NCBI GenBank assembly: GCA_032358165.1
Contig: JAALGY010000037.1
Location: 1,451,001-1,515,000 of the forward strand
Length of the DNA stretch: 64,000 nt
Direction of reading: 5' to 3'
DNA from: Diplosphaera chodatii
Taxonomy: Eukaryota > Chlorophyta > Trebouxiophyceae > Prasiolales > Stichococcaceae
Position numbers and translations under genes: made by a program. Shown here piece after piece: positions 46,212 to 57,300 of the stretch (positions are counted from its first letter, which is position 1; each line of letters begins with the position of its first letter). The notes under the pieces were generated by a model. The model was not told the DNA's origin and ran no database searches. It worked only from the letters and a program-made list of their open reading frames with translations.

Positions 46212-47081
46212 GGGGCACGCTGATGCTCCTCGGCAGGCGCCTTGGGTGCGCTGCGCAGTGCCGAGCAGGGGCTGCTGCGTGCCGAAGTGACCCGCTCCAC
46301 ACTGCGTCCGCGAGACTGAGTTTTCTGCACCTGATGCACGAACGCATGCAAACCTGAGGTCGCCCGACCACAAACAAGTGCACCCCGAGCCTGCACGCTG
46401 TCTGTCGCCCTGAAAACCGGGCAAGCTTTGCAAGTGATTAGCATTTGTGAACACTGCTCATATGCGCCTGGCAACCTCAGATATCATGTGCCGCATGATG
46501 TGGTGACACACTCACCTGCTGGCTGTCACTTGACCCACAGTCGATCACGCGATGAGGTTTCTCAGCGGATTGATGCTGTCAAGCAAACTGGTGAACAACT
46601 GTTGTTATCACACTCGAGGAATCTCAGCAATCAGGCGAACGACACTGGCTGGTCTGCAGCACTTTCTCAGCGCTGAAGGCCTGTGTAGCGGCAATGGTTC
46701 TCGCCAAAACAGTCTGCGGCTGCAAAATGGACAAGTACAGTAAGATCAGAAGAGACGCTTCATGCTTGCATCAAAAAGTGTCATCTGCACTTCTGCAGCT
46801 CAACATCTAGAAGGCGACATCGCGCGACCCACTCTGCAATTTGCAGTCTACTGTGTCAGGTGCCTCGCGTCCGCGAGTAACCTCACCCTGCTTGCCAATC
46901 CAGGTGCCGTCGGCCTCTGGTTCACAGGGCAGCAGCACCAGCTGATCCAGCGCCTGCGGCGGCCGGCTGGTCGTGGCAAGCATTTAGCATAGTCATGCTG
47001 CGCTTGGGAGTCAAGACCAGCGACGGAAACGTGAGCGCTGTTGCCTGCCTGTCCACTCGGGCTTGCTGAGGCCGCAGCGTC
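46212..47081. other. Divergent intergenic region
   Basis: These 870 bases lie between the LSM6 and PEP-mutase-family start codons. Both promoters are expected here. No additional gene is supported; the short open frames lack protein-like composition. Confidence 0.5.
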
Positions 47082-49934
47082 ATGACTAGTGCTTCGGTCT
47101 GCCGACCGCAGTGCAGCATCATAGCCGACAGCAGCAGCTTGGCAACACAACCGCTCGTCCGCCGCTCAATACTGCGACAGCTGCACAGCAGATGCAACTG
47201 CGGTCCTGCTTCCAGCACACGGCCTGTGTCTGAGCTGTGTCGGCGGCAGCTGTCACGCCGAGCCCAGCGGAGGCACCACCTGACATGCACCAACGGCAGC
47301 GGCCCCGGCGTGCTGCAGGATCACGCGGGGGCGCGGCCCGCCAACCTGCTGCCGGGCCAGAAGGCGGCGCGGCTGCGGCAGCTGCTCGCCGGCGACACCT
47401 GCGTGCAGGTGCTGCGTCCGAAACACCGTCATTGGCATTGCCAGCGTCATCAAGGGAGCAGCAAATTGGATGATGCCCCGCGCGTTGAGCGTATGGATAC
47501 ACTGCAGCGGGCACATGTCACGGACCTACACTGCAGCGCTGCAGGCTGCCCATCTTGAACAGGTGCCGATTCGCACGCAAACAGGGCCCGGGTGTTGCAT
47601 GTTGCAGGCGCCGGCGTGCTACGACGGTCTCAGCGCGCGGATGGTGGCGGAAGCAGGTGCACACATGAGCCGCGCTCTGCGCTGCACTGTTTTCGGCGGC
47701 AGCAGGCAGGTTGTGCGCTCGTGGCACAACGCCTGACGCGCAAATTTGCCCAAGGACGAAGGAACTGGGACCAACTTCTGGCTTCGGCCAAGCAGTGGAT
47801 GGTTGTTTTGAGACGTTGCTCATTTCTCGTGCGCAGGCTTCCCCGTCAGCTTCCTGAGCGGCTTCAGCGTAGCCGCGGGCCGTGCCGGGTGCCCCGACAC
47901 CGGGCTGCTGTCGTACGCGGAGGTCTTGGACTCGGCGCGCTGCGCTGTTGAGGTGCGTTCCTGCCGGACAACAGCAATTTCACTAACGCTTGCTCTCCTC
48001 GCGCCCCTTGCGCTGACACACGCATGAGCTCCGCCAGGCTTGCTGTCAGCGTTGGGGGGTCAGCCGGCAGCTTAGCGCCGGCACTTCGTTCAGCTGCTGT
48101 TGCAACATCTGTTGCGCATCAGCCCATCAGATGCTGCAAGCAGTGCGCATTCTCTGGATGCAAGTTGAGTGCTGCTGAGTATCGCGAACAGCCAATATCG
48201 CCTGCACCTTACTCGAGGCCAGCTCCATATCATCACAGCGACGCTGTGCACGAACCAGCTCCCTAGCCGCAGGCCGCACCAGGGGTGGCTATCATCGCCG
48301 ACGGCGACACGGGCTACGGCAACGCCATGAACGTGAAGCGCACGGTGCGGGGGTTCGCCAACGCTGGGCTCGCCGGAGTGCTGATCGAGGACCAGGTGCC
48401 GCTTCTGTCGTGTGTGATACTCTCGACAGTGCGGTTCTGATTGTGCAACAGTCGTCTATAATTGGCACCTGAAGGCTGCCACTGACGCTGCCAGCGGTAA
48501 CTGTCTTCTCACCCGAGGCAGTCTGGCACAGGAGCTGGCAGACCCTGCAACCTATTATGCCCCTGGGCTGCAGGTGTGGCCGAAGTCGTGCGGGCACGTG
48601 AAGGGGAAGCGGGTCATCCCTCGCGACGAGGCCATCTCCCGTGTGCGAGCCGCCTGCGATGCCAGGTGCATGAGCAGACCTTGCACCGTGACCATGGCTC
48701 TCTTCGGCGGAAGTCTGCAGTGCAGCCTGGCGGCTGCCATCATAGCACCCATGGTGTGGATGCACGCTCGGCGCTAGGTGCACATGCATCTGTTGGCTGC
48801 ATCCCAGTGCTCCCGCTTGCACTGAACACAACCGTTTCCTTGGCATCCCCTTTTCAACATTGCAACCGTCTGGAATTCATTTGATGTGCAGGGACGAGGG
48901 TCTGGACATCCTCATCCTGGCACGCACAGACGCGCGGCAGGCGGACTCGCTGGACGAGGCCCTCGCCCGCATCGCCGCCTTCGCTGAAGCTGGTGGGCCC
49001 CGGCACGGTGTTGGACCAACTGATGGGTGTCTGCATTGGAGCCTGCTGCATGTGTTACACTGATGACACAGCCGATGCACGCCTGAACCCCAAGGCTGCG
49101 CCTGGATGTCTGACACCTGCCGTGCACCGCCGACGCCGCCGCGACACCAGAACGGCTCCTCACCGCTGCAAACGATCGAGGGCAGCATGAGGGTGTGTTG
49201 CAGGCGCTGACATCCTGTTCATTGACGCGCTGGCCAGCGTCGATGAGATGCGCGCGCTGTGCTCGCTGGGGGGCGCCGCCGCCAAAGTCCCTAAGGTCAG
49301 CGCCGGGCACATGTCCAGACCTGCTCAGATCGGCGCAATATGGTGGTGCATTGCGTTGGCCACCTCGATCTTGCAACCAAGATGCAGCTTCACGCGGCAG
49401 TTGAGCCCGCTGCTGCCGTGAGTATGTCGAGGGTGAGGTTGCTGTTCGTGACTTTCGCGAACTGTGAGTTCCAGATGGCGAACAATCTGGAGGGCGGCGG
49501 CAAGACGCCCATCCTGGCGCCGGCCGAGCTGAAGGGCATGGGCTTCGCGCTGGTGGCGTACCCTTTGTCACTCATGGGCGTGGCGGCGGCGGCGATGCGC
49601 AAGGCGCTCCAGGGCATCCGGACGGACGGGCGGGTCCCCACCCAGCCGGACCTGCCCACCTTCCAGGTCAGTGATCGAGGAGCTGAAAGCATTTGACGGC
49701 GCCAGGTGACGTGCGGCGTCTGGGATTTGCAGGCAGGGAGGTGCTGAGCCTTGGCAGAGGCCACCAGTAGCGCTGGCTGACGGTGTGAGCTCGATCAAGG
49801 CTGACATGTGCATGACGGCCGCACAAGGCGACAGCTGAAGCAGTGGTGTGGCAGCGCAGGAGCTGCAGGAGATCGTGGGCTTCCCGGAGTACTTTGAAGA
49901 GGAGGCAAAGTACGCAGCGTCAGCGCAGCAGTAA
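47082..49934 (+). CDS. Isocitrate lyase/PEP-mutase family protein, probably plastid-targeted
   Basis: This is a TIM-barrel carbon-carbon or carbon-phosphorus lyase of the ICL/PEP-mutase superfamily, of the kind annotated in plants as carboxyvinyl-carboxyphosphonate phosphorylmutase. Exon 1 (ATG 47082) encodes a Ser/Arg-rich leader of about 70 residues without acidic patches, then ANLLPGQKAARLRQLLAGD. Later exons give YDGLSARMVAEA, GFPVSFLSGFSVAA with DTGLLSYAEVL, GVAIIADGDTGYGNAMNVKR (metal and substrate loop), AGLAGVLIEDQ, PKSCGHVKGKRVIP (active-site loop with the catalytic Cys-Gly-His form), LDILILARTDARQADSLDEA, GADILFIDALASVDEM, NLEGGGKTPILAPAELKGMG and LVAYPLSLMGVAAAAM. The last exon is LQEIVGFPEYFEEEAKYA, ending at TAA 49932-49934. 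The exact substrate cannot be read from sequence. The family also covers methylisocitrate, dimethylmalate and oxaloacetate lyases. Plastid targeting is inferred from the leader. Confidence 0.88.
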
Positions 49935-50354
49935 GCGCATCACGCATACAACCTTCTGCAGCTGCAGCGGTTGCAGCGACGTAGTCTTGGCAGCAGTTCG
50001 TGGTGATGTCAGCAGCGGCAGCAGCAGCACGGGGAGCTGTTAGAAGTGCAGCAGCAGGTGCAGGGCAGCAGCCTGACATGCATAGCGTATTGGATTCACT
50101 TGGACTGGGCGCCCCAGTTAACAAACACAATCACATTGCAATGCAGCGGATGGCCCTGAGAACAAACAGTCGAAACGACACATAGCTGTCCGGTACAAAC
50201 CAGGCTGGACAGGCTGCCAACCAATTGTTTTCTGACAAAAGCATGATGTCCACAGCAGAAGCGTACCACGCGTCCCTGACAAAACCCCTGCTTCACATCA
50301 ATCTCTTCACTGAAGATGCTTCCTTTGGTGCAGAAATGCTTTTCCGTTTCAAAA
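49935..50354. other. Convergent intergenic region
   Basis: These 420 bases lie between the PEP-mutase-family stop and the stop of the LEA-like gene. GC is lower, especially from 50,110 to 50,350. 3' UTRs are expected and no gene is seen. Confidence 0.5.
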
Positions 50355-50738
50355 TCAGGCCACCGCAGCAAGCAGAGCGACCGTGGCCACGCCTGCCGTC
50401 ACTAGCAGACCGCTTACAGGGTGGCCGGCGGACGCACCCTGAAAGGCGTCTTTGACGTTGTTGAAGGCATCACTGGCAGTGTCGCCCACTGTGTTTGCTG
50501 CACTGGATGCGCCGTCGGCCACTGTGTTTGCCGCATCTTTCGCTGTGTCCGCCACAGTGCTGCCGGCATTGCTGGTACCGTTTTGAACGGCCTCTACAGC
50601 ATTGGAGGCGGTGCTGGCCGTGTCGTCTGCTGCGCTCTGTGCGCCCTGCAGCTCTCTACATCCCGCCGGCTTTGCCGCTGCTGCCACCACGAGTGCCGCG
50701 AACAGAACCACTGCGGTGATGTGCATACGTCTTGTCAT
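50355..50738 (-). CDS. Small secreted LEA-like Ala/Asp/Thr repeat protein
   Basis: This is a single uninterrupted 127-residue frame in a window where nearly every other gene is split. MTRRMHITAVVLFAALVVAA is a signal peptide. The body is a low-complexity amphipathic repeat rich in Ala, Asp, Asn, Thr and Val (DTAKDAANTVADGASSAAN, TVGDTASDAFNNVKDAF), resembling group-3 LEA 11-mers. The C-terminus (SGLLVTAGVATVALLAAVA) is hydrophobic and ends without charged residues, as in a GPI-attachment signal or a terminal membrane anchor. Only one Cys occurs after the leader. A desiccation, freezing or surface-protective role is inference from composition. A second ATG is at 50726. The gene is divergent from the C5 sterol desaturase. 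Confidence 0.7.
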   Translation of the reverse strand: MTRRMHITAVVLFAALVVAAAAKPAGCRELQGAQSAADDTASTASNAVEAVQNGTSNAGSTVADTAKDAANTVADGASSAANTVGDTASDAFNNVKDAFQGASAGHPVSGLLVTAGVATVALLAAVA

Positions 50739-51415
50739 GCTTCAGTGCTGCTGCAGCAGCTCCCTTCCTTGCAACCTGCACCCAGAATTGTGCAGCTGAG
50801 ACCCCAGGCACACCGCACTGACTGGTAGCAACGTGCGTGCTGTCTATGCATGCGGACGGTGTTTCGTCGCAAGAAGGTAGCGAAAGCCATCTCAGGAGCT
50901 GCTGAAATCAGACCCACGGTTCGCTGCCGCGGCACTTGCATGTGCACCTCGGCCATGCCAGTGCTGCTCACCTGTGCGGACTCGACGCCGGCAGACTGGT
51001 GGCAGATGATCGACTCGACTCAGATCTGACAGTCTGCGAGGAAGTACGAGTGCGGGAACGGCTGAAATGAGCGAGCGAGTGCATGTCACTCGGCTGCCAG
51101 CAGCAACTCGATGCCTCCGCTGAGGCGTCACGTGCCGCTGCCAGCGGGTCGTGCCGTGGCCCCTGCTGTAGACATACGGAGACAGGACCTTCATACGCCG
51201 TAGACTGGACCGAGGGGGGCACTTGCTGCGAAGCCCCATTCTTGCTCTGCGCGACGCATCAGTCCGACCCTGAAGCTTGCGCATGCGGCACAGTTCAACT
51301 GTTGTCTGTTGCTGGCAGCGCCAGGGGCTCCTGATCTTGCCAGCCTCTTTTTGACTGATTTCCACACAACTATCAGCTGCTGGAGTGGCACCTACAGTGG
51401 GCAGTTGACCAAGTC
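50739..51415. other. Divergent intergenic region
   Basis: These 680 bases lie between the LEA-like gene and the sterol desaturase start. No supported exon is seen. Promoters for both genes are expected here. Confidence 0.5.
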
Positions 51416-53570
51416 ATGGTCTGCAGAGCCGCTTTGACACTTGCGTTGCTGGGTGTCTGTGCTCTGCAGACCAGCAGCTTGCACACAGATGCCAATGTGC
51501 CGGTGAGAACTTCAAGCGCCTATGACTTTGTGCAGCCTGATGGCATGCGAGCGGTGCTATTGCGAGCTCAACGGGTGCTGGAACCTTGCAAATGCTGACG
51601 AAGGTTTCCTTTACGTCGGCAGGTATTTCCAGCTGCAGCCAGCGTCGACATTCCATCATCTGCGGACCTTTCAACAGAAGAGGCCAATGCTACACGGTGA
51701 CATGCTGCTGCAAACTGACAGCATTGCGGCATTCCCGCATCATTGTGGTGCCAGCTGCATAGCCTCTGACCTTCTACATGCTGGCATCTGCATTGCAGGT
51801 GTCTTTTCAGTACAGACGCCCACTGCCAGGCACCTGCAGCAGCAGAGCTGGCAGCCGCAGTGGCAGCCCCTGCAGCAGCAGCAGACCCAGCACAGAGCAG
51901 TGTGCAGACAGCCAGCGCAGCGCACGCGCAGCTGATCCAGGAGCTGCGCGACGAGAACGACTGGAAGAACGGGCTGGCGCTGTGGGTGTTCCCCGACAGC
52001 TGGGTGGCCGCCATGCCGCGCGTCGTGCGCTCCTGGCTCCGCTGCTACCTGATGTGCATGCTGCTGTACGTGGCGACGGGCAGCGCCTGGGCCTACTACA
52101 TCTACGGCGTGTTCCGGCGGCAGCTGTTCGCCGGGGCGCACACGCCAGCTGCGTCCGACATGCTGGAGCAGATCAAGGTGCAGACACCAGGCGCTTGCGC
52201 CTTCTGCGCCAACTCATGATCAAGTTGACTGGGATGTGGTGTGGGCTGGCGTTGGCGAGCATACTTATGTGAACCTGTGCGCCTACAACGCTGTGCGCCT
52301 CAGCCAGTTAGCGTGCTGCATGCGTCCGGTTCATGTGCAGTTGTGATGCTGGTGTTGCTGACCATGGCCCGTCCCGCCCCGCAGGTGTCCTGCATGTCGA
52401 TACCCATCTACTCGATGCTGCCGGCAGCCCAGGAGTGGGTCATCGAGCAGGGGTGGACGCGCGCCTACAGCCGCGTATCTAGCGTCGGCCTCGGCTGGCA
52501 TGTCGCCTACTTTGTCGCCTTCATGACCAGCGTGGAGTTTGGCGTGTACTGGATGCACCGCCTGCTGCACGACATCCGGATCGGCTACAGGTGCCTTCGC
52601 CTTATTGGCTTAGCCCACTGCTTGCTGGAGGATGCTGAAGAAGAACACCGACAATCCTTGAAAGCTTTGCGTCGCCGAGGAGTTGCTGCTGCCATCGGCT
52701 TCGTGTTAGCAGCAGCAGCAGCAACCCGCACATGTCTGCACTACCGACATGTTTGCGTGCCCATGCACCTCAGGACGCTGCACTACATCCACCACAAGTA
52801 CAACAAGGAGCACACGCTCAGCCCCTTCGCCGGCCTCGCCTTCCACCCCCTGGACGGCATTCTGCAGGTGTCGCCCGTGCAATCTTATGCCCGGCATCAC
52901 ACAAAATCACAGTGTTCACTTGGTGCTCTCTGGCACTGTCCGGTGTGCAGCTGCAGTCTGCACGCGCATTGTGCTGGTGACTGCTGTGCACATGACTGGC
53001 TCCCGCTCGCACATGTTGTGTGACGGGTGTCGCTGGCTTCCCCTGCCGCAGGCGATCCCGTACTGCTGGACGCTGTTCTTCATCCCCGCGCACTTCCTGA
53101 CCTTCGAGATGCTGCTGTTCCTCACGGGCATCTGGACCACCAACATCCACGACTGCGTAGACGGCAAGGTGATGATGACCACGAAGTAATGCGGGCAAAC
53201 CCTGTTACCGCCTCCTGCATTGCGGTTTTGCTCTGCGAGCCTGGAAAAAACTGAGAAGAACTGCCTTTTCCAACGGCAGGTGGAGCCAATCATGGGGGCG
53301 GGCTACCACACCATTCACCATACAATCTACAAGCACAACTATGGTGAGCATGTCCGAGCTTGCCGCTGATCGATAGTTCACACAGGGTGCCTGCAGCGGC
53401 AGGGCTTCCTCTGCTATGAGCATCACCAGCGCTTGCAGCCACGTAAATGTCTGACATGCCATGCAGGCCACTACTTCATCTACATGGACAAGCTGTTTGG
53501 CTCGCTGGTGACGCCAGCAGAGTATGCAGCCGCCATGGCAAAGCCAGGCACCACCTTGAAGGCAGCGTAA
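51416..53570 (+). CDS. C5 (delta7) sterol desaturase
   Basis: This is a non-heme di-iron membrane enzyme that introduces the C5 double bond in sterol synthesis, in the ER (ERG3/STE1 family). The three His boxes are intact: HRLLHD in [32 protein letters not shown] with [10 protein letters not shown], and [20 protein letters not shown] with DKLFGSL. The connecting segment IWTTNIHDC is also diagnostic. Membrane stretches include [36 protein letters not shown] and [20 protein letters not shown]. The stop is TAA at 53568-53570. The N-terminus is less certain. ATG 51416 begins [18 protein letters not shown] and joins [20 protein letters not shown] in phase 0 if the acceptor is the CCAG at about 51,831. 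Alternatives exist, so the start is tentative while the catalytic part is firm. Confidence 0.88.
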
Positions 53571-54312
53571 CGGTCGAACCAGGCGACAACGGGATAGCGG
53601 ACAGGCAGTGAGCACTAAGGACTGAAGCAGCAGCTGAGAGCGGTCAGCAGTGGCTGTAGGCAGAGGGAGTAGTCATTGGGAGAGTGCAAGCGTGCGGGGA
53701 CTGTGACTGAGGCAGCATGCAGCATTGGTTCACGGAGAGGGACTGACAGTCAGAGCAGATTGCTCAGATCTCACAGGTGTGATATGGTTTCCAGCACTGC
53801 GGGGGATTCAACACTTGTATATACCTTGGAGCGTGACCGGGCTTGTCGCTGATTGCTGTAGACATAAGCGCTTGCACATGCTGCATACGAACAGCAATAC
53901 AGCACATCAGCAACCTCGGTAGCATCCCCGAGTGTACCGAGCCGCAATGCTGTAGCATCAGACTGTCGACAACAACGCCGCACAGTTGCCGAACCGTAGC
54001 AAGCTGAATAGCTGGTGGGCTGCTGCCTGCTGCGACTGCCTACGCCTGCCCTGGAGTGCCTGTGCAATCCCAATCCAGATGCGCCACAATGCCATTGTGG
54101 ACATCGCAACAGGTGTTTGCACAGTGTCTTCCGATCGTTAGGACGAGCGGACTGTGCCATGGTATTGGCATGACCAGATGAGACGCAAAACGGCGGGACA
54201 CCCGTCGAGCATCCGCTCTGAACCTGCTGTCGGCAAGTGGCAGCAGTGATCACACCATTGCTTGGGTACCAGCAAACGCGTTCAGAGTACTGCTCATCCT
54301 CAGCACATCAGC
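53571..54312. other. Intergenic region
   Basis: These 740 bases lie between the sterol desaturase stop and the PP2C start. A long minus-strand open frame (53771-54253) has no motif and a Cys/Ser/Arg composition typical of chance frames in this DNA. No gene is supported. Confidence 0.5.
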
Positions 54313-57300
54313 ATGGGAGCAACACTGTCCGAGCCTGTGAAGGAGAAGGTACAAGTTGTCCGCAGGCGGCCTGCGCCTGCAGAGTCCTCTATAGCAGCTG
54401 CTTGCAGCGTGAGCAAACCCTGTCGGCTGGCACGTTGTACTGGAGCTCTGAAGCCCGATGCTTCGGTGCTCCTGCTGAGCAGGTGGTCGACGAGGATGAG
54501 GATGAGAACTACGACATCGGCGCGGTCGCCATGCAGGGCTGGCGCACAGAGATGGTGAGCCCTCCGCATTCCAGTTAGGGGACGTGACCCCTGCGCATCC
54601 CAGTTAGGGGTAGCAAGCAAACTGCTTGAAGCTACTCTTCAACCAGTAAGGGGTAGCAAGAGAACTTCTTGAAACTACTCTTCAACTAGTCCTATTCCAG
54701 CCTGCTGCGGCGGCTCATGCGGTTAGACAGCAGTCCTGTGATACAGCGCAGCTCGCTCATGCTTGTGTTGCCGTCGGGCAGGAGGATGCGCATGTGGCGA
54801 GGAGCGGGCTGCGGGACGACCCGGACGCGGGGGTGTTTGCAGTGTTTGACGGGCACTGCGGCAGTGAAGTGTCCCGCTTTGCTGCGCGCTACCTGGTGAG
54901 AACCAAGCTGCATCGTAGTCAGTGATAGCGGCTGCAGGTCTGCGCATTGCTGGCTCCCACACATGGACAGCGACCCTGTGGAACCCAAGGTGTACTGATG
55001 CGCTTGAGCCAGTTGAGCCGCCCTGCAGCCGGGGCAGCTCGAGCGGACGCAGGGCTGGGCGGAGGGCGACGTGCGGCGCGGCCTGCGGGACACCTTCCTG
55101 CGCCTTGACCAGGTATTCCCCGGGGGCGCTCAGAGCCGCTGGCCGCAGGACTGTCATCATGTTCAGAGGCAGATGCGTAATGGCTTGTGTGGGGTTGAGC
55201 AAGACCCGGACATGGAGTTGCGCCACGCGGGGATGATGGCACGGCTGGGGTTGCTGCAGGCGCTGCTGCACGTGGAGACGCAGCCCTTCCTGAAGGGCGT
55301 CGCCATCAACGCGGACAAGGCAGCTGCCAAGGGGCTGCCCTCCCGCCCCGCCGAGAAGTGAGCACGATCCGCCGGGACACCCTGCAACCTGCAAACTGCC
55401 CCGCTGCCACCCCTCTCTTGCCCTGATGCAAACACATTCCCTTGCCATCCTCTTGACACCCCTGCAGGTGGCCGTCAGCAGTTTGTCTTTATGCCCTGCT
55501 GCAGCAGACAGAAGTTTGCTGCGACCCCTTCATGGCGACCCCGCAGGTGGCCGTCCGCGCTGGCACATGGGGCCGAGCGCATGTGCAAGCCGCCCATGTG
55601 TCCTTCATGCGCTTCTGTTCCCATGGTCCTCACCTGCCGGCGCCGCAGGTGGCCCTCGGCGCTCGCGTACGCGGACGAGCACATGGCGGAGTACCCGCCC
55701 GACGGCCTGGCGCAGCCCAACCTGGACACCCACCACCTGGCCGCCAAGGTCGCCTCGCTGGTGGACTCCAAGATCAGGTGCCGCTTCGCCGCTGGTTTCC
55801 CCTAGTGCACATGGAGTCCCTTACCAAACCCTGGTGCTGCCGCCCTGCTGGGTACCGCCAAGTCTGCGCACCCCGCTCAGAGCTGCCTGCAGGGCATGTT
55901 CGCGCAGCCGTGGCTGCGATGGTGGACGCTGCCTCGAGCGAAGCTCATCTGAGCCCCTGCCAGACCGCGCCCGTGGCCCCGACTGCATGTTCGGGCTGGA
56001 CTGGGCCAGGCTAGCATTGACGTGAGCTTGGGTTGGAGGTTGCAAATAACTTGGGAACTGAGCTGCGCTCCTCGCATGTTGCAGGCTGGGCACGGCGGCG
56101 GGGTGCACCGCGTGCGCGGCAGTGGTGCGGCGGGGGGTGCTGACGGTGGCCAACGCGGGCGACAGCCGCTGCGTGCTGTGCCGCGGCGGCGCCGCGCTGG
56201 ACATGAGCTCCGACCACAAGCCCGACCTGCCGGAGGAGGCCGCCCGCATCGAGGAGGTGCGCCCGGGTTCAGGCCTCAGAATTAAATGTACACATATGTC
56301 CTGTTACCCTTCAGCATGCTGTCACTTTGGCATGCTGTCCCCCGTATTGTGGTTGGAATCTCCAAGCCCGGCTCGCACCGGGCAGGAGCCTCGCAGCAGC
56401 CTTGCTGTGTTGGGAGGCAAGGGAAGCTGGACGTCTTCACGTCCTGCGCTCTCATGTGCTTCAGGCGGGCGGCTTTGTGCGGAACGGCCGCACCTGCGGC
56501 AACCTCAGCCTGTCGCGCGCGCTCGGCGACTTCGAGTTCAAGCGCAACAGTGCGCTGCCATGCTCCGCCTCCTTGCTTTTGCAAGCTACATAGCGTCCTT
56601 GGCACAGCCCTTTACGGCAAGCTGCCCTCCTATTGCTTGTGCCTGGACCATGCTCAACTGCCTGCTGTGTCGAACAGCTGTGCAAGATGTTCATTGGCCT
56701 TGTTCGTGCACGATGAGGGTGTCTGCAGTGCGCGATGTAGGGTCACGAACCATTACATGCGCTGAAATGCCAATGCTGGTGGTGTCTAAACGGCTGACGC
56801 CAACCTCGTGCACGTTGCAGGCGGCATGAAGGCCTCGCAGCAGATGATCACGGCGATGCCGGAAATCCGGGAGGAGCAGCTGCAGGAGGACGACGAGTTC
56901 CTGATCCTGGCCTGCGACGGCATCTGGGAGAACCTGAGCAGCCAGCAGGTGCGGCGGCGGTGCCTGGCTGCATGACGCCTCAGCATCCTGGCAGCTGTGG
57001 TGTGAGCTGTGGCTATCTATGCATCTTCAGCGACGCCAGCACACCACCAGATCGGATTCGCACACTGCACAGGCGTGAATATTGTACATGCTACCTGCAA
57101 CTTGTTGTCCCCTCAAACCAACAGGTGGTGGACTTTGTACGGGAGCGGCTGCAGGGCGGCGCCTCGCCGGCGGAGGCCGCCGCCGCCCTGTGCGACCACT
57201 GCCTGGCGCCCACCCTGTACAGGTAGAGCATTTGCTGCCGCATTACTCTCCATCAAGTGTGATGTACAGCGCTCTGGACTGCAAGCGACCCAGCCATTTC

